Source: Microbacterium ulmi
GTDB lineage: Bacteria > Actinomycetota > Actinomycetes > Actinomycetales > Microbacteriaceae
Length of the DNA: 64,000 nt
Reading direction: 5' to 3'
Assembly: GCF_011759705.1 (NCBI RefSeq)
Contig: NZ_JAAOZF010000001.1
Coordinates: 927,152-991,151 of the forward strand
The position numbers and the translations under genes are program-made. Each line of letters starts with the position of its first letter. Within the stretch, counting starts at the first letter, position 1. Below, in pieces: positions 51,671 through 59,922 of the stretch. The notes beneath the pieces were generated by a model that ran no database searches, was not told where the DNA came from, and saw only the letters and a list, made by a program, of their open reading frames with translations.

Positions 51671-52606
51671 CTACTCCCCCGCGATCCGCGCGAGATGCAC
51701 GCGAGGATCGACAGCCGCGTAGACGACGTCGAGGACGATGTTGATGATCAGCACGGTGAGCGTCGCCGTGAAGAGAGTCGCGCTGACGAGCGCGAGATCG
51801 TACTTGCGCATCGCGTCGAGATACAGTCGCCCGAGACCGGGCCACGCGAAGACCGACTCGATGACGACGACACCGCCGATCGCCATGCGAGACAGCTCGA
51901 GACCTCCAACCGAGATGATCGGCACGAGCCCGGCTCGGATGATGTGGCTGAACACGAGAGTGCGTCGGGAGAGCCCCTTGCTCGTGGCGACGAGCACGTA
52001 TGGTTCCGACGCGACCGATCGGATGCTCTCCCGCACGATGGCCGTGACTCGTCCTATGGGAGGTATCGCGAGGGCGAGAGCCGGCAGCACCACGTACGGC
52101 AGCCCGCCGTAACCGCTCGTCGGGAACCAGCCCAGGGTGACCGCGAAGACGAGCACCAGGATCAGGCCGGTCCAGAAGTCGGGCGTCGAAGCGAGCACAG
52201 ACGACAGCGAGTGGATCGCCCGATCGAGCGGCCGCCCCACTCGCAGTCCGGCGATGACTCCGAGCGTCACGGCGACGGTCGCCGTGATGATGAACGCCAC
52301 GAGAGCGAGCCACAGCGACCGTGGGAGCGCATCGAGCACGACGTTCATCGCTGGCTCTCCGCGCGTCGTCGATACGCCGAAGTCGAGGCGGAGAGCCCCC
52401 TGGAGGTAGCGGACAAGCCGCTCCAGCAGGGGGTCCGCCAGCCCCGTGGCAACTCGGTACTCCTCGACCTCTGCTTCCGTGGCGTTGACGGGCAGGGTCC
52501 GACGCGCCGGGTCGCCGATCACCTGGAAGATGAAGAACACAGCGAACATCACCACGACCAGGGTGACCAAGGCCGACCCGATGCGCCTGACGATGAACAA
52601 CGTCAC
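51671..52606 (-). CDS. Peptide-type ABC transporter permease (DppB)
   Basis: Membrane subunit of 311 residues. The N-terminal helix is LFIVRRIGSALVTLVVVMFA, followed by a periplasmic loop (GDPARRTLPVNATEAEVEEY) and about five more helices. The EAA loop is EPYVLVATSKGLSRRTLVF. The C-terminal VIESVFAWPGLGRLYLDAM is a strong DppB/OppB signature. The GTG at 52606 has GAGAGGG about 8 bases upstream. It pairs with the DppC-type protein. Confidence 0.94.
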   Translation of the reverse strand: MTLFIVRRIGSALVTLVVVMFAVFFIFQVIGDPARRTLPVNATEAEVEEYRVATGLADPLLERLVRYLQGALRLDFGVSTTRGEPAMNVVLDALPRSLWLALVAFIITATVAVTLGVIAGLRVGRPLDRAIHSLSSVLASTPDFWTGLILVLVFAVTLGWFPTSGYGGLPYVVLPALALAIPPIGRVTAIVRESIRSVASEPYVLVATSKGLSRRTLVFSHIIRAGLVPIISVGGLELSRMAIGGVVVIESVFAWPGLGRLYLDAMRKYDLALVSATLFTATLTVLIINIVLDVVYAAVDPRVHLARIAGE

Positions 52607-52639
52607 GAAGCTACCCTCTCGCTGACTGGCGACGCGGTC

Positions 52640-54187
52640 CTAGGACGATCTGGAGTACTCGGCCCAGTTGATCTTGCCAGGGTTGCCGTACACGACCCCC
52701 TGGATGCCTTCGGCCACGGCGATCACGATCCTCGGATTCGTGAGGAACACGAGCGGAGCCTCGTCACGCGCGTACTGCATGAGGTCGCGATAGGCCGCGG
52801 CCTGCTCGTCGGCATCCGTCATGGCGAGCGCCTTGTCGGCTTCCTCCATGAACACGGGATCGCACCACTGCCCGCGTTCCGGGCCGCAGTTGAGGTAGTT
52901 CTGGATGTACGGCGTGGCAGTGAGCGTGTCGCTGCCGGCCAGCAGGTGAAGCAGGTTCGGCGCCGGCAGACCGTTCTTCCTCGCGAGCAGGAAGTCGTTG
53001 ATCATGCTCTCGTACGGCGCGATGGTGAAGTTGACGTCGATGCCGACGTCGTTCCACATCGTGACGAGGGTCTGGCACGTGTCGGTGCCCGTGACGCCGT
53101 ACTGGTCGCCGCACACGAGATCGAGCGTCAGATCGGCCGCTCCCGCTTCTTCGAGCAGACGCTTGGCTTCCTCGGGGTCGTAGGGATAGTCCTCGACATC
53201 TGGATTGAACCCATGCGACTCCTTGAAGGTGCCCTGGCCGTGCGCCGGCTCGGCGAAGCCCTGGCGAACGTCGTTGATGAGCACGTCCTTGTCGACCGCG
53301 TAGTTGAGCGCCTGACGGACCCGCACATCATCGAGCGGAGGCGTCAATGTGTCGATTCGAACGAACTCCACCTCGGTCGCGGGCGCCGAGAGCGTCGCGG
53401 GTGCCTGGGTCAGCAGATCGGGCGACAGGTCGAGAGCGACCTGAATCTCTCCGGCCTGCAGCGCGGCGAACCTCGCTCCAGTGTCGGGGATGACGCGCAT
53501 CTGCACCGTGCTGAAGTACGGCGTGATGTCCCGCCAATATCCGTCGCGGACCTCGAGGGTCGCCTGATCCTTGGCGGCCGACAGATCCTTCAGCACGTAC
53601 GGCCCCGTGCCGATCGCCGTCGTCGCAGCACCGGCCGCGGTGTCGCCGGTTCCCCAGCCATCCGGCTGCACCGCGATCTCGGCGGCAGCACGGAATGCGA
53701 AGAAGTCCGGCGTCTTCGTGATGATGTCGACGGTGTCGTCGTCGACGACCTCGGCGCTCGCGAGATTGTTCAGGATGCTCGCGCGGGAACTGGCGGGGTC
53801 CGCGATCTTGTTGACGCTGAACGCGACGTCGCGTGCCGTCAGCTTCTGACCGTCCGAGAACGTGACGTCGGTGCGGAGCTCGAACCGCCACTTCGTCGGC
53901 TCGATCTGCTCCCAGCTCGTGGCCAGAAGCGGCTCCCAGTCGTAGTTGCCGTCGGAATCCGCCTTCAGCTCGGTGAGCCCCTCCAGCACGCTTCCGAACA
54001 GAAGCTGGCGGGATGTCACCTCGAGACTCGCCGCGATATCGAGGGTTCCCAGAGCCGACGATGCGGCCCAGATCAGTGTCTCCTGGTCGTCCGGTTCATC
54101 GGCTGGTGCGCTGCAGGCCACGGCGACGAGGCCGGTCGCGACCACTCCCGCCAACGCGGCGAGCAGTCGTGCTCTCTTGAGTACCAT
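52640..54187 (-). CDS. ABC transporter substrate-binding lipoprotein, family 5 (peptide/nickel type)
   Basis: Secreted binding protein of 515 residues. A basic N-terminus (MVLKRARLL) and hydrophobic core lead to VAVAC at about residues 21-25, a slightly non-canonical lipobox, followed by an acidic linker. Family 5 segments include WRFELRTDVTFSDGQKLTARD (split as WRFELRTDVTF and SDGQKLTARD), QALNYAVDKDVLIND and PYDPEEAKRLLEEAG. Family 5 proteins bind peptides but also many other ligands. The genes around it encode hydrolases and dehydrogenases rather than peptidases, so the ligand is probably the small molecule degraded by this island (inference). Confidence 0.94.
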   Translation of the reverse strand: MVLKRARLLAALAGVVATGLVAVACSAPADEPDDQETLIWAASSALGTLDIAASLEVTSRQLLFGSVLEGLTELKADSDGNYDWEPLLATSWEQIEPTKWRFELRTDVTFSDGQKLTARDVAFSVNKIADPASSRASILNNLASAEVVDDDTVDIITKTPDFFAFRAAAEIAVQPDGWGTGDTAAGAATTAIGTGPYVLKDLSAAKDQATLEVRDGYWRDITPYFSTVQMRVIPDTGARFAALQAGEIQVALDLSPDLLTQAPATLSAPATEVEFVRIDTLTPPLDDVRVRQALNYAVDKDVLINDVRQGFAEPAHGQGTFKESHGFNPDVEDYPYDPEEAKRLLEEAGAADLTLDLVCGDQYGVTGTDTCQTLVTMWNDVGIDVNFTIAPYESMINDFLLARKNGLPAPNLLHLLAGSDTLTATPYIQNYLNCGPERGQWCDPVFMEEADKALAMTDADEQAAAYRDLMQYARDEAPLVFLTNPRIVIAVAEGIQGVVYGNPGKINWAEYSRSS

Positions 54188-54296
54188 TCCTTCTTCTCCA
54201 CTTCATTGTCAGGAGGATCCTTGGCTGTTTCTGGAGGCCCGCCAAGTGGCCGCGATCATGGCCGCTCGCCTCACCGTGAGAGGGATCGGCCCCGGA

Positions 54297-54824
54297 TCAT
54301 GAGAACCCGAGCTCATCGAGCGCGACGCGGAGTTCATCGGCCTGACGCTGCAGCTCAGCCTCGGGAGTCTCCTGAGGCGAGTGGACGAGATCCCACGGAA
54401 GCGGGCCTCCCGGCGCCGGATCGCTCCAGTAGCGCGTGACGATCCGTGTGTTCAGATGAGGGACCAGATTGCCGAGCGTCATGACGTTCAGCTTCAGCGG
54501 TCGATAGACGCGCTGGACGGCTCGCGACGTGATGACCACCTCTCGCCAATACCCATCCACACCTTCGGGCGTCGCTTCGAAGGGCTCGGCGATGTGACCC
54601 CGGCGCCACACCAGCTGTACGTGCCCGGGCGCTTGCGGCCGGCGGTCCAGGTATACCTCGGCGAAGCCTCCCGTCAGGACATGGACCGCCTCGGCGTGGC
54701 TTCCGCCACCGATGCGGGCGCAGTAGGCGCACCCTTCACCCGAGCGCCGTGCGGGCCAATCCGCTGGCCAGCGGACCGATGCGGTCGTCACCACGGCGCC
54801 CTCCGCTCCATCGACGGCGCTCAT
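54297..54824 (-). CDS. HIT-fold protein with degraded triad (His-Asn-Arg)
   Basis: Protein of 175 residues related to its upstream neighbour. It has a Cys32-x2-Cys35 pair (EGCAYCARIGG), AEVYLDRRPQAPGHVQLVW, and LKLNVMTLGNLVPHLNTRIV. In normal HIT hydrolases the triad is H-x-H-x-H-x-x with the middle His as nucleophile; here the positions are His123, Asn125 and Arg127, so nucleotidyl transfer is not expected. It may be a non-catalytic partner of the next protein. The ATG overlaps the stop of that gene (ATGA). Its function in the catabolic island is unknown. Confidence 0.78.
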   Translation of the reverse strand: MSAVDGAEGAVVTTASVRWPADWPARRSGEGCAYCARIGGGSHAEAVHVLTGGFAEVYLDRRPQAPGHVQLVWRRGHIAEPFEATPEGVDGYWREVVITSRAVQRVYRPLKLNVMTLGNLVPHLNTRIVTRYWSDPAPGGPLPWDLVHSPQETPEAELQRQADELRVALDELGFS

Positions 54825-55369
54825 CCCGCGACCTCCGAGAGCAGCGGGTCCTGCTCGATGGCCCCGCGCAGCTTCACGGCCTGGCTCTGCAACTCCTCCT
54901 CGGTGAATCTCGGTTCGAGATACAGCGAGCGCCACGGGATGTTCCTTCCCGGCGCGGGGTCTGCGTCGTGCCGCGGAAAGACGTAGGTGTGCAGGTGGGG
55001 CGTGATCGAGCCCATCGATGAGATGTTGAGCTTCACGGGCTGGAACACCGTATGCACGGCCCTCGCCAGCGCCGTCACTTCTCGCCAGTACCGCCTCGCG
55101 CTCTCGTCGCTCGCTTCGCCGGGCTCGGCGATGTGGGCGCCCTTCCACAACGCCACGCTGTAGCCGGCGAGCCCGCGTGTCGCCCGCTTCTCGAGGTAGA
55201 CCTCGCTCTCGGTCCCCTCCCACACGAGCAGCCAGTTGAGGCGGATCCAGTCGTTCGGTCCCTTGTTCTCCCTGTCGCAGAGCTTGCAGTCCTTGCCTGC
55301 CACCCGCTCGGCGTAGTCGGCCGGCCACTCCGCCGGGCCCATCTTGTCGATCGTGCTGTCGTCCGACAC
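54821..55369 (-). CDS. HIT-fold protein with partial triad (His-His-Tyr)
   Basis: Protein of 182 residues. Cys28-Lys-Leu-Cys31 (GKDCKLCDREN) matches the zinc-binding cysteines of HIT/GalT proteins. The signature region is VKLNISSMGSITPHLHTYVF, continuing PRHDADPAPGRNIPW; the triad is His125, His127, Tyr129, so the nucleophilic middle histidine is kept and the third is Tyr. Weak nucleotidyl or acyl-phosphoramidate hydrolysis remains possible. The GTG at 55369 with CGGAGAG upstream was chosen over an ATG at 55342. It is followed by the related degraded HIT gene and preceded by a cyclase-family gene. Confidence 0.8.
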   Translation of the reverse strand: MSDDSTIDKMGPAEWPADYAERVAGKDCKLCDRENKGPNDWIRLNWLLVWEGTESEVYLEKRATRGLAGYSVALWKGAHIAEPGEASDESARRYWREVTALARAVHTVFQPVKLNISSMGSITPHLHTYVFPRHDADPAPGRNIPWRSLYLEPRFTEEELQSQAVKLRGAIEQDPLLSEVAG

Positions 55370-55397
55370 GTCGCTCTCCGATTCCGCAGTGGTGCCG

Positions 55398-56330
55398 CTA
55401 GAAGACGGCGATGGGATTGATGAAGCTCCCCGTGGCCTTGGGCAACGCGATGGGTGCCATGGTGAACAGGAACTCCCAGCGCGCCAGTTCGGCGCAACGA
55501 GCGGCGAGCGACTCGACATCGGGGTAGTCCACGAGGATCAGGCCCATCGAGGGGATCGCGATGCGATGCAGCGGGAGGTGGTTGAACCGCTCGCTGGGGT
55601 GGTTCTGCTCGATGCAGTCTCCGCCGTAGACCGCGACCTCGCGCTCGTGAAGCCACTCGATCGTGTCAGGTGTGAGTCCTGCGAACTGGCCGGTGAAGAT
55701 GTTGCCGTATCTGCCGGTCGCGCGCTCGAACTCCAGGTAGCCGATGTGCAGGAGAAGCACGTCACCGCTCTCGACGCGAACGCCCTGGGCCTGCTCTGCG
55801 GCTTCGAGATCGCTCACCGTGACCCCTTGATCGGGCTCAAGGTAGGGCACGCCGCGGGTGCGCGCGATGTCCAGGAGCACGCCGCGTGTGAAGATGCCGT
55901 GCCGCTGCGCGAAAGACGACCCGAAGGTGAGCCCCTTGGGCTGATAGACGTCTTCCGCACGCCGCCCGTTGTAGACACGACCCTCGAAGTTGTTGTGGGC
56001 GACGGCATCCAGGTGGGTGAACGCGCGACCGTGCGGTGCACCGCCGAAGTAGTCGAGAGCCGACGCGGATGGATTGGCACGCGACGCGGCGACCATGAAA
56101 TGCACGGGCGGCGAAGGATTCGCAGGTGTCTGCTCCGTGGACAGGGGTCTCGCGAGTGAGAGCGTCTCACCGAGCGCGACGAGCTTCGCTGCCGCCACGC
56201 GCTTCTCGGGTGTGATGTAGTTCAGGGTGCCGAGCTCGTCGTCATCCCCCCATCTCCCCGTGTTCGAGACCCGGTCGAACAACTCGAGCAGATCGTCTTC
56301 GGTGTACTCTTTCGGCCCCGACTCAGGCAT
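55398..56330 (-). CDS. Cyclase family protein (kynurenine formamidase-like metal hydrolase)
   Basis: Zinc- or manganese-dependent hydrolase of 310 residues. The metal motif H-x-D-x3-H is visible as His106, Asp108 and His112 in RAFTHLDAVAHNNFEG. Further family segments are GVLLDIARTRGVPYL, GVRVESGDVLLLHIGY and FTGQFAGLTPDTIEWLHER. Members open formamides, lactams, lactones or cyclic imides. In this island it probably acts on a ring or N-acyl intermediate together with the divergently encoded amidohydrolase (inference). AAGGAG lies about 5 bases before the ATG. Confidence 0.9.
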   Translation of the reverse strand: MPESGPKEYTEDDLLELFDRVSNTGRWGDDDELGTLNYITPEKRVAAAKLVALGETLSLARPLSTEQTPANPSPPVHFMVAASRANPSASALDYFGGAPHGRAFTHLDAVAHNNFEGRVYNGRRAEDVYQPKGLTFGSSFAQRHGIFTRGVLLDIARTRGVPYLEPDQGVTVSDLEAAEQAQGVRVESGDVLLLHIGYLEFERATGRYGNIFTGQFAGLTPDTIEWLHEREVAVYGGDCIEQNHPSERFNHLPLHRIAIPSMGLILVDYPDVESLAARCAELARWEFLFTMAPIALPKATGSFINPIAVF

Positions 56331-56427
56331 CGCGCACTTCTCCTTCTCTCATGTGATCAACGGATCTCTCGAGGGCGGCACCGGCGGCTCGTCTGTCCGC
56401 GCGCACTCGGCGGGCCTGCCCGGTCAT
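56323..56427 (-). CDS. Possible 34-residue small ORF in the island operon
   Basis: Its ATG (56427) overlaps the cupin stop in an ATGA, and its stop overlaps the first codons of the cyclase gene by 8 bases. The peptide begins MTGQARRVRADRRAAG and is basic. It could couple translation across the 93-base gap, or the overlap may be chance. No homologue is recognised. Confidence 0.3.
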   Translation of the reverse strand: MTGQARRVRADRRAAGAALERSVDHMREGEVRDA

Positions 56428-56918
56428 GTTCGTGTCCCTCCTCGGTCGGCCTCGGAGAGATGCTCGACCGTCACGCCGGTCTCGGTGATCGTTCGCGTGA
56501 CGTCGCGGCCCCCGTACGCCCAGTAGATCGACATGCGGCCCTCTCCTCGGTTGCGGAAGAAGTGCGGGACTCCCGCGGGGACCCACGTGACGTCTCCCGC
56601 GGCGAGCTCGAAGGTCTCGCCGGCGATCACGACCTGCGCTTCGCCCTCCGTGATCACGACGGTCTCCTCCACGTTGTGGCTGTGCAGCGGGATGCCCGTC
56701 CGGGGCTCGAACCGCGTGATGCCCGTCGTGAGGAGGGCGCTCGTGCGGTTCCACTTGCCGACCAGGGGCACCGTGACGATTCCCGCTCCTCTGTCGAAGA
56801 GCGCGATCGTGCCCTGCCTCAGAACCATCGGCTCCTCACGTCGGCCGGCCTCGACCGGCAGCTGCGGATCTCCGGCGCTCGACACGCGCATGCTCCTTTT
56901 CGACGCTCCTCCGCTCAT
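56424..56918 (-). CDS. Cupin domain-containing protein
   Basis: Single-domain cupin of about 164 residues. Cupin motif 1 is PLHSHNVEETVVITEGEAQV (two histidines and a glutamate for metal) and motif 2 is WVPAGVPHFFRNRGEG. The ATG at 56918 overlaps the aldehyde dehydrogenase stop (ATGA); an ATG at 56891 is also possible. Cupins in catabolic operons act as dioxygenases, isomerases or binding proteins; the role here is not predictable. Confidence 0.88.
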   Translation of the reverse strand: MSGGASKRSMRVSSAGDPQLPVEAGRREEPMVLRQGTIALFDRGAGIVTVPLVGKWNRTSALLTTGITRFEPRTGIPLHSHNVEETVVITEGEAQVVIAGETFELAAGDVTWVPAGVPHFFRNRGEGRMSIYWAYGGRDVTRTITETGVTVEHLSEADRGGTRT

Positions 56919-58384
56919 CTCGACGCCCTCTCCCGAGCGGCCCGCTCGGATCCATCGGGGGGGAACTGGAGGAGTATCGCGCGCTCGTCCAGATAGTCGT
57001 GGATGGCGAACGCGGGACCTTCCCGCGTGTTTCCCGAGTCGCGCACGCCGCCGTACGGCTGCTGGTCGAGGCGAAACGTCGGTGACTCGTTGATGTTCAC
57101 GCCTCCGAACGAGAGCTCCCGTGCCGCGCGCAGCGCGCGGGACAGGCTGGTCGTGAACACGCCCGCGTGCAGTCCGTACCGACTCGCGTTCGAGAGCGCG
57201 ATCGCCTCGCCGAAGTCGTCGTAGGTCTGCACCGCCAGAACGGGGCCGAACACCTCCAGCTCGCAGACCTTCATGGCGGGTGTCGCACGATCGATGATGG
57301 TGGGCAGAAGCGTGCCGTCGTCGTTCACTGCTCCGCCTGTGCGCACGCGCGCCCCCTCGTCGACCGCCTGGCGGATCCAGGAGAGCACCCGGTCCCGCTC
57401 CTCCGGTCGGATGAGCGGGCCGACGTCGGTCGCCTCGTCGAGCGGATCCCCCGTGACGAGCGCTTCCGTGCGCGCGACGAGGTCACCGAGGAACGACTCG
57501 GCCACCGACTCGTGCACGTACAGACGCTGGGCCGAGATGCAGGACTGACCCGCGTTGGCGAACGCGGTCGCCGCGACCCTGCCGGCGGCGAACTCGAGGT
57601 CGGCCGTGTCATCGACGATGACGGGAGAGTTCGAGCCGAGCTCGAGCAGCACCGTCTTCTTCGGACTGGCGGCGGCGAGCCCGTAGCCGACCTCTGTCGA
57701 GCCTGTGAAGGTGAGCACGCGAACGTCGTCGCTCTCGACGAAGACGTCGCCGATCTCACGTGCAGGACCCGTGAGCACGCTCAAGAACTCTCGCGGCCAG
57801 CCGGCCTCCAGCAGGATGGCCGCCAGCTCGAGGGCGACGAACGGCGTCTGCCCCGCAGGCTTCAGCACGACCGGGCAGCCCGCCGCGAAGGCGGGCGCCA
57901 GCTTGTGGCACACGAGATTGAAGGGGAAGTTGAACGGCGAGACGGCGGCGACGACGCCTTTCGGGTGAAGCGTCGTGAAGCCGAGCTTGTCGGTGCCCGA
58001 CGGCGCGGCCGCGGTCGGGATGACGTGTCCCGCGAGCCGGCGCGCTTCGACCGACGCGAACATGAGCGTCTCGGCGCCCCTCTCGACCTCGGCCCTCGCT
58101 GCGCGCAGCGGCTTTCCGGCCTCCTCGGCGATGCACGTGGCAAGCGACTCCTCGCGCTCGCGCACGAGTGCGCTGGCGGCGGCGAGGATGTCGGCGCGGT
58201 GGTGGTCCGGCGGGGCGCCGCCCGCGCGATGAGCAGCCGCTGCGATCGCGATGGCTCTCCGGGTGTCGTCGGCCGAAGCGCGACCGACCTCGCCCACGAC
58301 GTGCCGATCGTACGGACTCAGAACCACGTCATGCTCGCGGGTCTGCACCCACTCGCCGCCGATGAGAAGCTCACCTCTGCGCAT
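56915..58384 (-). CDS. Aldehyde dehydrogenase
   Basis: NAD(P)-dependent aldehyde dehydrogenase of 489 residues. The nucleotide-binding GSTEVG loop is in VLTFTGSTEVGYGLAAAS, the general base glutamate in VLLELGSNSPVIV, and the catalytic cysteine in ANAGQSCISAQRLYV. SPFNFPFNLVCHKLAPA is the conserved N-terminal active-site segment. The sequence resembles the lactaldehyde/glyceraldehyde-3-phosphate (non-phosphorylating) class. The ATG overlaps the preceding gene's stop by one base (TGATG). Confidence 0.94.
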   Translation of the reverse strand: MRRGELLIGGEWVQTREHDVVLSPYDRHVVGEVGRASADDTRRAIAIAAAAHRAGGAPPDHHRADILAAASALVREREESLATCIAEEAGKPLRAARAEVERGAETLMFASVEARRLAGHVIPTAAAPSGTDKLGFTTLHPKGVVAAVSPFNFPFNLVCHKLAPAFAAGCPVVLKPAGQTPFVALELAAILLEAGWPREFLSVLTGPAREIGDVFVESDDVRVLTFTGSTEVGYGLAAASPKKTVLLELGSNSPVIVDDTADLEFAAGRVAATAFANAGQSCISAQRLYVHESVAESFLGDLVARTEALVTGDPLDEATDVGPLIRPEERDRVLSWIRQAVDEGARVRTGGAVNDDGTLLPTIIDRATPAMKVCELEVFGPVLAVQTYDDFGEAIALSNASRYGLHAGVFTTSLSRALRAARELSFGGVNINESPTFRLDQQPYGGVRDSGNTREGPAFAIHDYLDERAILLQFPPDGSERAARERASR

Positions 58385-59481
58385 CAGCGCTCTCTCCCGT
58401 CCATGTCGATTCCAGCCGTCGCCGTCTGCGCGTTCAGCGGCGTCCTGTCGGCTCCGAGTCGTGCGGCGAGCGAGACGAGCTCGTCGACGACGTCCGCTGC
58501 GATCTCCACGCCGTGGGCTACGGCATCCGCCCGCCGTTTCGGGAGCCGTGAACCCGGGATCCGAACCCCCTCCCCGCCGGGCGCGGGAACGGAGCGAGTG
58601 AGCTCCCTGATGCGTTCGTCCATCTCACGCCGGAACTCGTCGAGAGGCCGAATCGTGTCGGGGCGGATGACGAGCACCGCCTGACCCGTGTTCGTCGGGC
58701 TCTTGTCGTCCTTGTTGAAGTCGACGATGTCGCTTCCTGATGCCGCTCCCCCGAGCACGCCCGCAAGCGAGGCGATGACGAGGTTGAGCCCGAACCCCTT
58801 GTATCCGCCCATGGGCTGAAGCAGTGCCCCCGCGGACCGACGGGGGTCGGTCACGGGCGCGCCGCTGCGGTCGATCATCCACCCCTCGGGAATGCTCTCG
58901 CCGCGCCGGGCGGCCAGCTTGACGCGGCCGTAGGAGGCCACCGTCGTCGCCATGTCGAAGACGATGGGAGGCTCCTGGCCCGCGGGGATCGCGACCGCGA
59001 GCGGGTTCGTGCTCATGAGCGCGTCGAGCCCGCCCCACGGCGCCATGTGCGGTGCATTGCCGACAGCCATGTAGACGCCGATCATGTCGTGCTGGAGCGC
59101 CATCGAGGCGTAGATGCCGCCCGCGCCGGCGTGGTTGGAGCGTCGTACGCTGACCCATCCGACTCCTGTGCTGCGCGCCTTCTCCACGGCGATCCCCATC
59201 GCCCGAGTCACTATGACGTGACCGAGCCCGTTGTCACCGTCCAGGAGCGCCGTCGCCGGCGTCTCGCGTTCCACCCGGATCGCGGGTCGCAGGTTGTAGC
59301 CCCCGGCCTCGATACGCCGGATGTAGGCGGGGACTCGCACGACGCCATGGCTGGGGATGCCGCGCACGTCTGCTTCGACGATCCGCTCGGCGGCGACCGC
59401 GGCGTGTCCGCGATCGGCGCCGGCCGCGACGAGCACGTCCTCGACCAGTGCGGTCACGTCGTCGATCGGGAATCGGTGCAC
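58384..59481 (-). CDS. Malate/lactate/ureidoglycolate dehydrogenase family (LDH2) oxidoreductase
   Basis: NAD(P)-dependent 2-hydroxyacid or imine dehydrogenase of 365 residues with the LDH2 fold. The catalytic histidine is His45 in GIPSHGVVRVP. RRSNHAGAGGIYA, LMSTNPLAVAIPAG, MATTVASYGRVKLAARRG and PMGGYKGFGLNLVI are family signatures. The family includes ureidoglycolate, malate and delta1-piperideine-2-carboxylate reductases, so an amino-acid- or purine-derived substrate is possible. The GTG start at 59481 has AAGGTGAGG about 9 bases upstream. It is the first gene of the long minus-strand island operon. Confidence 0.93.
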   Translation of the reverse strand: MHRFPIDDVTALVEDVLVAAGADRGHAAVAAERIVEADVRGIPSHGVVRVPAYIRRIEAGGYNLRPAIRVERETPATALLDGDNGLGHVIVTRAMGIAVEKARSTGVGWVSVRRSNHAGAGGIYASMALQHDMIGVYMAVGNAPHMAPWGGLDALMSTNPLAVAIPAGQEPPIVFDMATTVASYGRVKLAARRGESIPEGWMIDRSGAPVTDPRRSAGALLQPMGGYKGFGLNLVIASLAGVLGGAASGSDIVDFNKDDKSPTNTGQAVLVIRPDTIRPLDEFRREMDERIRELTRSVPAPGGEGVRIPGSRLPKRRADAVAHGVEIAADVVDELVSLAARLGADRTPLNAQTATAGIDMDGRER

Positions 59482-59922
59482 GGGCCAGACCTCACCTTCG
59501 AACTTCGGCGTTCAGGGATCGAGACTCTTGAGCCGCCGTTCGGGTGGGCGGCCCAAGAGCTCTCTGCAAGACCAGAGTTGTATACAGTTCGAGTTCTGTC
59601 AAGGGGCCGCCACGATCGAACCCCGGCGAGCCAAGGAGCTTCCGGTGTCGGGATCCTCTCTCGGTCGCCCGTGCAAGATGCGAGTCATTGCCGCCATTTC
59701 ACGGAGAACAAGGGACCGCGCGGCGATCATCGGACACCGTGCCGCCGGATCGCGTTCGAAAGGGGGAGGCTTCACCGATCAAAAGATGTGCTACAAATTG
59801 TATGCATCCTGATGCTAGGTTCGGAATGCAATCGGAACGCGCAGAGTGGCCTTCTGAGGAGTCCCTGCCTGCGCTTTGGTGCCCTTGCGGCTGTCAGACC
59901 AGCGATCGGAGACCTCTTGGCC
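59482..59922. promoter_or_regulatory. Divergent control region of the catabolic island
   Basis: This 441-base intergenic region separates the LDH2-type and amidohydrolase genes. TGTATACA at 59579-59586 is a perfect GntR-type palindrome, and TGTATGCA at 59799-59806 is a near match. On the minus strand TTGACA (59602-59597) is a good -35 candidate for the operon, close upstream of the first box. I see no gene in the region. Confidence 0.55.

Noticed and set aside
51542..54439. A 965-codon plus-strand frame opposite the DppB and binding-protein genes
   Set aside because: Antisense shadow of real transporter genes; composition is dominated by Arg, Asp and His.
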